Assembly (NCBI RefSeq): GCF_036245645.1
Contig: NZ_BTPE01000004.1
Span: forward strand, 124,001-188,000
From: Algoriphagus taiwanensis
Lineage (GTDB): Bacteria > Bacteroidota > Bacteroidia > Cytophagales > Cyclobacteriaceae
DNA: 64,000 bases
Reading direction: 5' to 3'
The notes under the pieces were generated by a model. It was given only the letters and a program-made list of their open reading frames with translations. It was not told where the DNA came from and ran no database searches. This document shows positions 39,725 through 48,847 of the stretch, one piece after another (within the stretch, counting starts at the first letter, position 1; every line of letters begins with the position of its first letter). A program made the translations under genes and the position numbers.

Positions 39725-42400
39725 ATGCTTTTTTCCAAAAGACTGATTCTCTTTGCCTTTTTTCTGGGATATGCTTTTTCGGCCTTCGGCCAAAGTAAGC
39801 CCCTGATCGGCCAAGTGCTAGACTCCCTCAATCGGCCGATTCCCTATGCCAATGTGGTGGCTATCAACCAAAGCACCCAAAAGATCGGAGGCTTTGGGAT
39901 TTCCAATGACGAGGGGCGGTTCAAAATCACCTTGGCACCGGGTAATGAATATTTGCTTCGGGTTTCATTTGTCGGTTTTCGGCAGTTTGAAATGCCGGTC
40001 AAGGAATGGGATTCCGAAACGCCCATGTTAATTGTCTTGCAGCAGGCGGATACCGAATTGGGTTTGGTGGAGGTAGTCTCGGAAATGCCCGTCACCATGA
40101 AAGGGGACACCCTGACCTACAAAACGGATGCCTTTACCACGGGAAATGAGCGCAAGCTGGAAGATGTGCTGGAAAAGCTTCCGGGCTTCCAAGTGGATGA
40201 AAATGGAGAGGTAAAAGTGCAAGGTAAAAAGGTGGACAAAGTACTCGTGGATGGGAAAACTTTCTTCGACGGTGATTCCAAACTGGCCACCAAAAATCTC
40301 CCCGCCAATGCTGTGGATCGGGTGCAGGTTTTGAAAAATTTTAATGAAATCTCCCCCGTCCGAGGCTTGGACAATAATGAGACCCTGGCTTTGAATATCC
40401 AGTTGAAAGAGGGGAAAAAGAACATGGTCTTTGGAGACTTGACGGCCGGGGCAGGTCCTCAGGAGCGCTATTTGGGGCATGCAAATGCCTTTTACTACGC
40501 GCCCAAACTCAATGTGAATCTGATCGGTGGGAGCAATAATGTCGGGGAGCAAACCTTCACGCTACAGGATTATTTCCGGTTCAGCGGAGGAATGGCTGGA
40601 TTGGGTGGACGTGCGGGTTCCCGTGTCCAACTCAATTCAGATGATTTGGGAATTCCCTTGGCTTCCCGCACCAACGCCTTTGACTTAAAAACCACCTTGG
40701 GAGCGCTGAATTTCAACTATTCTCCCAGTAAAAAATGGAGACATTCCGGTTTCTTGATTGCCTCCGCTTCGGATAACAGACTAGGGAGTAGCTCGCTTCG
40801 GACCTATTTGAATTCGGAGGAAAACACGCAGGAAATCCTCAATTCGGCCAGTCAGGTCGAAAATAAATCAGGCTTGGGGAAATACTCTTTAACTTACACT
40901 CCGAAAGAAGAAACTTACCTGAAATACAGCTTTTTCGGAAAGCTATCGGACATTTCCAACAGCAATATCCTCAATTCCACCTTTGGTGAAAATGTCCAGA
41001 ATATCGGAGCAATCAATTCCCGGAATCCCTACAGCTGGCAGCATCGATTGGATTATTTCCATGCTCCCAATGAGCAGCATGTCTTTTCCATGGAGCTCAA
41101 TGCCGAGCGAAAATTCAACGATCCGCTTTACGATCTGACCACCAATCTCAAACCTTTGTTGGGCTTGTATCCTATCCAAGACGAGGAATCCTATCGCTTT
41201 TTTCAAAACCAGGAAATCACCACTCAGACACTGGAAGGAGCACTGAATTACTATTACATCCTCAATCCGACCAATCACCTCAACTGGACTTTGGGCTACC
41301 AAAATCTAGCCCAAACCCTGAATGGAAGTTTGGCACAGGAAGGTTCTCAGGAAGCATTTGAGGAATTTGACAATGCCAATAAGTTTGGCTTGCAGGATTT
41401 GTATTTGGGAATGACCTGGAAGACCAAGTGGAAAAAATGGATCATCAGTCCTTCGGCCTATTTGCATCGGTATTCATGGAAAGATCGGCAGTTTGAGAAT
41501 GAACTGAGCTACGATAAAATTCTCGCTTTGCCCGGTCTCTATGCCAAGTGGGCGATCAAATCCAACCGGTCCCTAACCTATCGATTCCAGACCGAGGCCA
41601 ATTTTATGGATATCCAGAAACTGGCTCAGGGCTTTGTTCTGCAGGATTACAATGCGATTTTTCAGGGAAATCGGGCCTTGGACAATGGGATTTTCAATAA
41701 CCATAGCTTGAGCTATTCCCACTTTGATATGTTTTCTGGCTTGACGGTTTTTGGGAACCTGAATTACAGCCGCAAGCGAAATGAAATCACAACTACGACC
41801 GATTTTTCAGGAATCAACCGTCTGCTTTCCCTGATCAATGTGGAGCCGGTAAACGAGACACTCAACGGGGATTTGCGATTGGATAAATCCCTGAACAAGC
41901 TCAAGTTTGAGGTAGGTGGACAGTGGAATGCCTTTTCTACCAATTTGATTTTGGATGAGCGGCCTACTCAAAATCAGCAGTTTTCCCAGACTTACGACAC
42001 CAAAGTGACTACGACTTTCTTCAAGGTCCTGGAAGTGGATTTGGGGTATTCTTTCACAGCCAATAATTACAATTCAGGTCCGATCCAAAACACTTTTACC
42101 ACCCATAGTCCCAAGGTGGAGATTGATTTGGATATCGTAAAAGGCTTGAAACTGAAAGCAGATTACACCTACAACACCTACCTGAACAAGGCTACTGCCA
42201 CACAGAGCGACTTTGATTTTCTCAATGCCTTTTTGATCTATCAGGGCAAAAAGAGTCCTTGGGAATTCAAACTTTCAGTTTGGAATATCCTGGACACCCG
42301 CTCCATCCGGAGAGATAGCTTCAATGAAAACCTGATCAGTACCTATTCCTATTTGGTGCAGCCTAGGTATGGTTTGCTCACGGTGAAGTTTGATTTGTAA
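39725..42400 (+). CDS. TonB-dependent-receptor-like outer-membrane beta-barrel protein
   Basis: An 891-residue protein with signal peptide (ending FGQ), a CarboxypepD_reg-like domain (about 25-105: IGQVLDSLNRPIPYANVVA, GGFGISNDEGRFKI), a plug-like region (GDTLTYKTDAFTTGNERKLEDVLEKLPGF, KVLVDGKTFFDGD) and a C-terminal barrel of the OMP_b-brl_3 type. It usually follows a GLPGLI gene, as here. Ligand unknown. Its stop is 5 bp from the convergent acylase gene stop. Confidence 0.92.
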   Translation: MLFSKRLILFAFFLGYAFSAFGQSKPLIGQVLDSLNRPIPYANVVAINQSTQKIGGFGISNDEGRFKITLAPGNEYLLRVSFVGFRQFEMPVKEWDSETPMLIVLQQADTELGLVEVVSEMPVTMKGDTLTYKTDAFTTGNERKLEDVLEKLPGFQVDENGEVKVQGKKVDKVLVDGKTFFDGDSKLATKNLPANAVDRVQVLKNFNEISPVRGLDNNETLALNIQLKEGKKNMVFGDLTAGAGPQERYLGHANAFYYAPKLNVNLIGGSNNVGEQTFTLQDYFRFSGGMAGLGGRAGSRVQLNSDDLGIPLASRTNAFDLKTTLGALNFNYSPSKKWRHSGFLIASASDNRLGSSSLRTYLNSEENTQEILNSASQVENKSGLGKYSLTYTPKEETYLKYSFFGKLSDISNSNILNSTFGENVQNIGAINSRNPYSWQHRLDYFHAPNEQHVFSMELNAERKFNDPLYDLTTNLKPLLGLYPIQDEESYRFFQNQEITTQTLEGALNYYYILNPTNHLNWTLGYQNLAQTLNGSLAQEGSQEAFEEFDNANKFGLQDLYLGMTWKTKWKKWIISPSAYLHRYSWKDRQFENELSYDKILALPGLYAKWAIKSNRSLTYRFQTEANFMDIQKLAQGFVLQDYNAIFQGNRALDNGIFNNHSLSYSHFDMFSGLTVFGNLNYSRKRNEITTTTDFSGINRLLSLINVEPVNETLNGDLRLDKSLNKLKFEVGGQWNAFSTNLILDERPTQNQQFSQTYDTKVTTTFFKVLEVDLGYSFTANNYNSGPIQNTFTTHSPKVEIDLDIVKGLKLKADYTYNTYLNKATATQSDFDFLNAFLIYQGKKSPWEFKLSVWNILDTRSIRRDSFNENLISTYSYLVQPRYGLLTVKFDL

Positions 42401-42405
42401 GCGAA

Positions 42406-44820
42406 TTAATTTTTCGGTGAAAAGACTTGGAATTCAGCAGCCTTGCTTTTCACCGATTCCTTGGAATAGGGAATCGTAACGAATTCATCCTTAGCCCAAA
42501 CCGGAAAGAGGTTTTTGTAAAAAGGACTCTCAGGATTGCCAGACTGACCGGGTGTATTGATCCCCATCGTGTTTTCCCAGTCTTTGGTATCCACCAAAAT
42601 CCGGAAAGAAGCTCCGGAAGTATTGTTGTCTCCATAGGCATTGGCACCGGGGGTAAAGCTGTAGCCGCCACGGGGAAGCGGTCCGGCGTTGAGTTTGGCT
42701 TGCCACTCCTCGGATGCAATTCTGCCCAAAGGATGGTAAATCAGGGCATGCTTGTAGTCTTTTTGGCCGTATTGCCACTTTTGAGGATTTGGGCCAAGTT
42801 TTTTTTCCAAAGCCAAAATTGCAGAGGCAAAAGACTCAGAAAGCCAGGCATCCCTTGAATTTTCTGGATTGGATGAGAAAATCAGGGATGGATTCATCAC
42901 CCATTCGATTACCCGGGTAAGGGCAATGCTACCAACCAAGCCTCTGACTTCCTCAGGCACGGCGATTTCTCCGGCTTTTTTCCTCAACTCTCTTTCCCAC
43001 ATGACATAAATGCCTGCTACAATGGATTGGGGAGCAAGGATAAAATCCCAATTGAGCAGGAGATTTCGAAGAGAATCCGTGCGCTCATTTTCGAGAGTTA
43101 GATCTTTCAAAAATGGGACAAGCTGACGGGCAGGAAGTGCCAAATAGTCATTTTGAAGTGCTCCCATTTCTTCCAGAGTGAATTTTTTATCCTGACTCAA
43201 AACCTCCCTGATTCGCTCCCCACGGAAGTTGTCCGCCCATTCGTAGCCCAAGGCATCGGGATAAGGATAATCAGCTGGAGCAACATTTTGATTGGCTGTG
43301 GAAATAAAGCCGGACTCCGGATTGTACTCATGCGGTCGATCGGCTATGGGTAAGTATCCGTTCCATTCGTATCGACCATCTCCCATAGTGGCTACCAAGC
43401 CCGAAAATCCTCTTCGAACCGGCGCGATCCCTGTAGCCTGCCAACCGATATTTCCTTCCCGGTCTGCCCAAACCATATTTTCGGCAGGAATAAAGTTGTT
43501 CGTGCAGGCATCGCGGAATTCCTCCCAGTTTTTGGATTGGTCCATTTTCAAACTCGCCAAATAAGGTGCCGAACCCGGTTCCAGCCAAGCGCACTGAACG
43601 GCCACGGCCTTGTTCAATTCTTCATCAATAAAAGAGACTGGTCCATGCAGGGTGTAATAGTGTGTAACGATTCGGTCTTCCTGACCTTTGATTTTGATCG
43701 TATCAGAGATCGCCTTCATCTCCATCCATTCATCCCGGAAGCGATATTGGGTTGGATTATCAGGGTGGATGTCATAGACCCGCATGTCTTCATTGTCCGT
43801 GGAGAAAATCGTCAAGCCCCAAGCTCCATATTCATTGTGTCCTATTGAAACGCCCGGAATGACCGGTTCTCCGCCTCCGACTACATTCCAGCCGGGAGCA
43901 TTCAGGTGCACCCAGTAGCGAAGAGATGGGGCGGCTTGAAGCCGATGTGGATCGTTGGCCATGAAGGGAAAACCGCTTTCGGTCTTGGTTCCACTCAGCA
44001 CCCAATTGTTGGAGCCTTGGGCAAAAGCATCGGCCTCCAAGGTGGTTTGTATTTCTTCTTGAAGTGCTGCCAAAGCTACCTCTACTTCTTTTTCCTTCCC
44101 CCGATAAGCAGGGTCAATATCCTCGGGCTGAAATTCCACTCTTCCTCTAAATGCCTGATAAGGAGCCAAAATATCTTTGAAAAGGAGTTCCGTGGGAATT
44201 CCCGGGTCCAAGTTCAAATCAGGTTTATTGGGATGAAAATAATAGAGCTTTTCTGCGGCTTCAGGACCGATTTTACTGACTACTTGGCTGATCTTTAACT
44301 CATCGGCGACATTTTCCAAAAGCCCCTGATGCCGGGAAATCACCACTTCCCAAGTCCAGGGTTGGGGTTGGATTCCCAGCATTTGAAATTCAATAGGCAG
44401 GGATTTTGGATCCGAATTAGCTTCCTCAATGTAGGCGTTTACCCCTGCCACAAACGCGTCCACTATTTCTACACCACGCGGATGATAGTGACGAAGTTCT
44501 GTTTCCTTATCACCTCTGAATTGAAATAGGCGTACCCCACGATCCCGCTCAAATTCCCTTTCTCCGAGGATTTCGGCCAAAGTTCCGGTGGCTTGCCTGC
44601 GCCAAATTTCAAACTGAAACAATCGGTCCTTGGCTGCCAAATAGCCCTGCATGAAAAACAGGTCGGCTTCGTTTTGGGCGAAAATATGATTGATGCCATT
44701 TTGGTCCCGAATTACTTCGACCTCGTCTTGGAGTTGAGGAAGGCTGGGTTTTTCTTTTTCAGAGCAGGAGAAAAGGATGATGGATAAAGCGAAAGCAGAG
44801 AGGAAATTGTTGATTTTCAT
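42406..44820 (-). CDS. Penicillin acylase family (S45) lipoprotein
   Basis: An 804-residue Ntn-hydrolase with lipobox LFSC. The alpha chain opens VEVIRDQNGINHIFAQNEADLFFMQGY. The catalytic Ser begins the beta chain in AFAQGSNNWVLSGTKTESGFP (the Ser-Asn-Asn-Trp motif, standard for the family), followed by ANDPHRLQAAPSLRYWVHL. Further marks are SIGHNEYGAWGLTI, VWADREGNIGWQATG and GGSYTFTPGANAYGDN-like PRGGYSFTPGANAYGD. It probably processes an acylated amide in the periplasm. It is a distant paralogue of the gene at 15034-17118. Divergent from the Fic gene. Confidence 0.92.
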   Translation of the reverse strand: MKINNFLSAFALSIILFSCSEKEKPSLPQLQDEVEVIRDQNGINHIFAQNEADLFFMQGYLAAKDRLFQFEIWRRQATGTLAEILGEREFERDRGVRLFQFRGDKETELRHYHPRGVEIVDAFVAGVNAYIEEANSDPKSLPIEFQMLGIQPQPWTWEVVISRHQGLLENVADELKISQVVSKIGPEAAEKLYYFHPNKPDLNLDPGIPTELLFKDILAPYQAFRGRVEFQPEDIDPAYRGKEKEVEVALAALQEEIQTTLEADAFAQGSNNWVLSGTKTESGFPFMANDPHRLQAAPSLRYWVHLNAPGWNVVGGGEPVIPGVSIGHNEYGAWGLTIFSTDNEDMRVYDIHPDNPTQYRFRDEWMEMKAISDTIKIKGQEDRIVTHYYTLHGPVSFIDEELNKAVAVQCAWLEPGSAPYLASLKMDQSKNWEEFRDACTNNFIPAENMVWADREGNIGWQATGIAPVRRGFSGLVATMGDGRYEWNGYLPIADRPHEYNPESGFISTANQNVAPADYPYPDALGYEWADNFRGERIREVLSQDKKFTLEEMGALQNDYLALPARQLVPFLKDLTLENERTDSLRNLLLNWDFILAPQSIVAGIYVMWERELRKKAGEIAVPEEVRGLVGSIALTRVIEWVMNPSLIFSSNPENSRDAWLSESFASAILALEKKLGPNPQKWQYGQKDYKHALIYHPLGRIASEEWQAKLNAGPLPRGGYSFTPGANAYGDNNTSGASFRILVDTKDWENTMGINTPGQSGNPESPFYKNLFPVWAKDEFVTIPYSKESVKSKAAEFQVFSPKN

Positions 44821-44984
44821 GGAGAGTGGGTGTTTGCTTCAATTTTAGAATAAAACCGAAAAGGTCAAAACCATCCGCGGAAAAGGGATAATAAGTGTGG
44901 GAAGGATTTGAATTTGGATTAGTCATAAGAAGGATAATTTGATCTGATTTTTTGGGATACTCCATTTGAATTTTCACTTGAAAT

Positions 44985-45080
44985 ACATTAAAAGCTAGAT
45001 TTAATAATTCAATAAAAGCTAAAAATAATAAAACATTTAAAGCTAAAAGTTGTAAAGCATTAAAAGCTAAATTACCTTTG
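44985..45080. repeat. Four 24-bp direct repeats upstream of fic
   Basis: Units begin at 44985, 45009, 45033 and 45057. The word AAAGCTA recurs at exactly 24-bp steps (44991, 45015, 45039, 45063), with the shared context CATTAAAAGCTAAA. The 3'-most units cover the promoter elements at 45050-45080. They carry no CRISPR-like spacers. Confidence 0.88.
45050..45080 (+). promoter_or_regulatory. fic promoter
   Basis: GTTG (TTG at 45050-45052), then 20 bp, then TACCTTTG at 45073-45080, a full match to TAnnTTTG. The third 24-bp repeat covers the -33 TTG and the fourth covers the spacer and -7 box. The start codon is 17 bp downstream. Confidence 0.7.
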
Positions 45081-45097
45081 AATAAATTTGAAAGGTA

Positions 45098-46618
45098 ATG
45101 GCTACGATCTCCGAAAGACTTGCTAACTCTCTGACTATCCTCAAAGATCTGCAGGAAGTAGATAAGATCGCCGTCAAATCATCCGATCTCAGCCGTACCC
45201 ATCGGGAGCGCTTGGTTCGTTCGGGTTTTTTGAAAGAGGTGATGCGGGGATGGTATATCCCTACGCGACCGGACGAACCGGCCGGGGAAAGCACATCTTG
45301 GTATACCTCCTTTTGGTATTTCTGCGCAGCCTATCTGAATGAGCGTTTTGGGGAGGAGTGGAGTTTGTCACCTGAGCAATCAGTCATCCTTCATGCAGGA
45401 AACCTGACCGTGCCGAGACAGCTTTTGGTACGAGCTCCCTCAGCCCGTAATCAGACAACTCAGCTGCCTTTCGATACCTCTATTTTTGAGACTCGGGCAA
45501 GGATGGCTGAGAAGGAGGAAGTATTCATTGACTCGCATGGTCTCCGCCTTTTTTCTCTGGAATCAGCCCTGATTTATTGCCCGGAGCCTTTCTTTCGGAA
45601 TAATCCTGTGGATGCAAGAGCGGCTTTGGCTTCATTTCGGGACGGGACAGATTTGCTGAGAAGGTTACTGGATGGGGGACATAGCGTGGTGGCGGGAAGA
45701 TTGGCGGGAGCCTTTCGAAATATTGGTCGGGATGCTATTGCGGACGATATTCTTGAGGGAATGCGGAGTGTAGGTTATGCGGTCACCGAGCAGGACCCCT
45801 TTACCGAGGCGAGTACTTTGCTGATTCCTTCCCGGCAGGTTTTGCCTTATGTCAATCGGCTTCAGCTGATGTGGATGAGCATGCGGGAGACGGTTTTGGA
45901 CGTATTTCCAGCCGAGCCGGGTCTTTCTGCTGATTCCTCCGCCTACCTTCAGCGAGTCAGTGAGCTATTTGTCAATGATGCTTACAACTCCCTTTCGATC
46001 GAAGGCTATCGTGTATCGGAAGATTTGATTGAGCGGATTAAAGCTGGTAGTTGGCAGCCCGAAATTCATGAGGCAGACCGTCAGCATCGGGATGCGATGG
46101 CAGCAAGAGGCTATTGGCAGGCTTTTCAGTCGGTGAAAAAGGCCTTGGAAGAAGTCCTTTCCGGTGCAGAATCAGGTCAGGTGGCTGAGAAGGTCCATCG
46201 GACTTGGTATCGGGACTTGTTTGCTCCGAGTGTGGAGGCAGGGATTATCCGAGCTTCGGATTTGGCGGGATATCGGAATCAACTGGTTTTTATCCGTCGA
46301 TCTAAGCATGTTCCTCCCGCCCAGGATCAGGTGAGGGACTTGATGCCGGCGTATTTTGAGTTGCTTTCTTCAGAAAAAAGTGCGGCAGTTCGAGCCGTCT
46401 TGGGTCACTTCGTCTTTGTTTACATTCACCCCTATGTGGATGGAAACGGTCGTATTGCCCGATTCCTGATGAATCTGTTGATGGCCTCAGGAGGCTATCC
46501 TTGGGTAATAGTGCCTGTGACTCGGAGGGAAGAGTATATGAATGCCTTGGAGTCTGCCAGTGCGGAGCAGAATGTTCGTCCTTTTGCTCAGTTTTTGGCT
46601 AGTTTGCTGGAGCCATAA
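45098..46618 (+). CDS. AbiEi-like N-terminal domain fused to Fic domain (autoinhibited AMPylator)
   Basis: A 506-residue protein. The N-terminal about 250 residues resemble the AbiEi family of type IV antitoxins: a winged-helix-like start (LKDLQEVDKIAVKSSDLSRT, LVRSGFLKEVMRGWYIP) and an AbiEi C-domain-like stretch. A Fic domain follows: inhibitory helix S298-LSI-E302-G303 just ahead of it, the class II arrangement, and core H444-P-Y-V-D-G-N-G-R-I-A-R455 with the catalytic His intact. Expected activity is AMP transfer to a protein hydroxyl, restrained by Glu302. The head could bind the 24-bp repeats over the promoter and repress. No separate antitoxin gene. A terminator follows directly. Confidence 0.88.
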   Translation: MATISERLANSLTILKDLQEVDKIAVKSSDLSRTHRERLVRSGFLKEVMRGWYIPTRPDEPAGESTSWYTSFWYFCAAYLNERFGEEWSLSPEQSVILHAGNLTVPRQLLVRAPSARNQTTQLPFDTSIFETRARMAEKEEVFIDSHGLRLFSLESALIYCPEPFFRNNPVDARAALASFRDGTDLLRRLLDGGHSVVAGRLAGAFRNIGRDAIADDILEGMRSVGYAVTEQDPFTEASTLLIPSRQVLPYVNRLQLMWMSMRETVLDVFPAEPGLSADSSAYLQRVSELFVNDAYNSLSIEGYRVSEDLIERIKAGSWQPEIHEADRQHRDAMAARGYWQAFQSVKKALEEVLSGAESGQVAEKVHRTWYRDLFAPSVEAGIIRASDLAGYRNQLVFIRRSKHVPPAQDQVRDLMPAYFELLSSEKSAAVRAVLGHFVFVYIHPYVDGNGRIARFLMNLLMASGGYPWVIVPVTRREEYMNALESASAEQNVRPFAQFLASLLEP

Positions 46619-46623
46619 AAAAA

Positions 46624-46651
46624 GGCCTGGATATTCGTCCAGGCCAAATTT
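46624..46651. terminator. Terminator after fic
   Basis: GGCCTGGA, TATTCG, TCCAGGCC is a perfect 8-bp stem followed by AAATTTTT, six bp past the stop. It may serve the convergent yceI-like gene too. Confidence 0.82.
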
Positions 46652-46685
46652 TTCAATTTTGGAATCTTCCAATTTCCGAATCCTA

Positions 46686-47270
46686 TCAAACTGAAGCGAC
46701 CAATTTCACATCCAACTTCACTTCGTCATAGATCATTCTGTCTCCGAGGTTTTCGAAGAAGTTTCCAGAGCGGAATTTGATGTCGTATTTGGTGCGGTCA
46801 AAAGTGATCTGACCGGTTGCAGTCATCTTACCTCCAGCCATAGCTACTTTCGCAGGAAAGGAAACCGGTTGGCTGATTCCTTTGATGGTCAAAGTGCCAG
46901 AAATGGTGTAGTCAGTCCCGTTGCTAGTTTTGGCCTCAGTGATTTTGAAAGTGGAGGTATTGAATTTTTCTACAGAAAAGAAATCATCAGACTTCAGGTG
47001 ATTGGTCAAGTTGCCTTTTGATTTTTCATCTGTTAAATCTTCCACAGTCAGATTGACCATATCCATGTCAAAGGAGCCACCGGTGATTTTTCCTCCGGTT
47101 ACATCGAGATTCGCATTTTTGATCGGAACATAGCCCCAGTGGGTTCCTGTCACTTTGGAGGCTTCCCAACGAACTTGGCTCTCAGCTTTATTTACAGTGG
47201 CAGGAGCCGGGTTTTCAGTTAGGGTAAAAGCGGTGACAAGACCTAGGATAAACGTTGCAAGTAATTTCAT
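46686..47270 (-). CDS. YceI family protein
   Basis: A 194-residue exported YceI lipocalin-like protein, signal peptide to about residue 20. Shows AESQVRWEASKVTGTHWGYVPIKNANLDV, DLTDEKSKGNLTNHLKSDDFF, ISGTLTIKGISQPVSFP and TFDRTKYDIKFRSG. YceI proteins bind polyisoprenoids or similar lipids in the periplasm; function here is uncertain. Single gene, convergent with fic. Confidence 0.93.
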   Translation of the reverse strand: MKLLATFILGLVTAFTLTENPAPATVNKAESQVRWEASKVTGTHWGYVPIKNANLDVTGGKITGGSFDMDMVNLTVEDLTDEKSKGNLTNHLKSDDFFSVEKFNTSTFKITEAKTSNGTDYTISGTLTIKGISQPVSFPAKVAMAGGKMTATGQITFDRTKYDIKFRSGNFFENLGDRMIYDEVKLDVKLVASV

Positions 47271-47416
47271 TTTGAAATGGTTTTGTTTAGTTAAAATGGT
47301 TTGAAGAGTTACAAAAGGCTAGACTTACTTTTTGATAAAATGTTTAACGTCGCAAAACCTCAAGGTTGGAGGAATATGATTAAAGGCAAAAAACAGGGGT
47401 TTTTTGGTTGGTAAAA

Positions 47417-48844
47417 TCAGGCTTTTGCTAGTAGCCCATATTCTACTTTCCCATGTCCGTCCGGAGTGGTATAGAAAGGCCGCTTCTCGATCTCATAGTT
47501 TTTGTCCGGAGGAATGCCCAAGGCATGGTAAATCGTCTGATGGATGCTGTCAATTTTGATTGGGTTTTCGATGGTTTTGCAGGGGCGTTCGTCGGCTGTT
47601 TTGCCAAAAACATGCCCTCTTTTGATTCCTCCTCCAAACATCAAAACTGAGCAACCATCCGTAAAATGCCGATGCATGCCGTAGTTTTTCATGTCCTCGA
47701 TGATGTCAGGCACTTCCACTTGGTCTTGTACTTTCAAATCCGGTCTGCCTTCAGTCAACATGTCTCGGCTAAACTCACTGGCCACGATGACTACCGTTCT
47801 TTCCAGTTTTCCGCTTTGATCTAGATCTTTGATCAATTGGGCAATCGGTGCATCGATCATTTTTTTCATATCCTTCAGTCGGGTGTGCCCATTGTCATGG
47901 GTATCCCAACCGAAAAATGGTTCGTACTCCGTAGTCACTGTGATATATCGCGCACCTTGATCGATTAATCTTTTTGCTAAAAGACAACCCAGCCCAAATC
48001 GTCCGGTGTTGTAGAGGTCATAGGTTTCCTTGGGTTCCTGACTCAGATCAAAGGCTTTCGCCTCGGGGGAATTGAGCAGCATGTACGCCTGCTCCATGGA
48101 TCGCTTGAGGGATTCTTTTTGGTAATCCGATCCAAACTCTCCCATCGGGCTCGCTGCGATCAGGTCATTGTAGAGCTGATTTCTTCCTTCGAATCGCTTG
48201 TAATCCATTCCTACAGGCGGTCTCACCGCTTCCAATCCTGCAGAAGGATCGGGAATCAGGAAAGGACCAAATTCCGAACCCAAGAATCCGGCAGAGTGGA
48301 AAGCCTTTAACTCTTCGCCTTCGCCCACGGTAAACCGCTGTCCAATATTGATGAAGGGTGGAATGACCGGATTGAGTGGGCCTTTTTCCTTGGCTATCCA
48401 ACTTCCCAAATGCGGAACTACCACGGATTGTGGAGGTTCGTAACAGGTGTGGAAATGGTACTGATGTCTCGTGTGAAGGATGTGTCCTAAATCAGCAGCC
48501 TGATAGGAGCGAATCAAGGTGCCTTTGTCCATGACTGTGGCGATGTTTTCCAAGCCTTCCGAGAAGAAAATTCCGTCCAGTTTAGTGGGGATTGATGGAA
48601 AAGTACTCAGTACTTCTTTGGCTTCCATTCCTTTCCGGAAAGGGGTGAATTTCTTTGGATCAAAGGTCTCGGTGTGTGCCATTCCACCAGCCATGAAAAG
48701 TAAAATCACCGAGTCAGCCGTCGTAGGGATTTTGCTTTCGCAGGATGAAAGCAAGCCTGCCAAAGGCGCCCCCATGCCCATGGTGGCCATGGCTGCAGCA
48801 CTGGTTTTCTTGAGAAAGTCGCGTCGGGTTTGGAGGGTTTTCAT
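47417..48844 (-). CDS. DUF1501 domain protein, Tat-exported
   Basis: A 475-residue protein with a twin-arginine signal (LQTRRDFLKKTSAAAMATMG) and a DUF1501 core: SVILLFMAGGMAHTETFDPK, LGHILHTRHQYHF, TVTTEYEPFFGWDTHDNG, LDQSGKLERTVVIVASEFSRD, HRHFTDGCSVLMFGGGIKRG. Distantly related to sulfatases/phosphatases of the alkaline-phosphatase clan; function unproven. Starts 3 bp downstream of the DUF1549/DUF1553 gene and is always paired with it in such organisms. Confidence 0.92.
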   Translation of the reverse strand: MKTLQTRRDFLKKTSAAAMATMGMGAPLAGLLSSCESKIPTTADSVILLFMAGGMAHTETFDPKKFTPFRKGMEAKEVLSTFPSIPTKLDGIFFSEGLENIATVMDKGTLIRSYQAADLGHILHTRHQYHFHTCYEPPQSVVVPHLGSWIAKEKGPLNPVIPPFINIGQRFTVGEGEELKAFHSAGFLGSEFGPFLIPDPSAGLEAVRPPVGMDYKRFEGRNQLYNDLIAASPMGEFGSDYQKESLKRSMEQAYMLLNSPEAKAFDLSQEPKETYDLYNTGRFGLGCLLAKRLIDQGARYITVTTEYEPFFGWDTHDNGHTRLKDMKKMIDAPIAQLIKDLDQSGKLERTVVIVASEFSRDMLTEGRPDLKVQDQVEVPDIIEDMKNYGMHRHFTDGCSVLMFGGGIKRGHVFGKTADERPCKTIENPIKIDSIHQTIYHALGIPPDKNYEIEKRPFYTTPDGHGKVEYGLLAKA

Positions 48845-48847
48845 GGC

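Noticed and set aside
44985..45080. Possible CRISPR-like array
   Set aside because: Units are contiguous 24-bp direct repeats with only a short conserved core and no spacers; no cas gene is near. They overlap a promoter and fit operator sites better.
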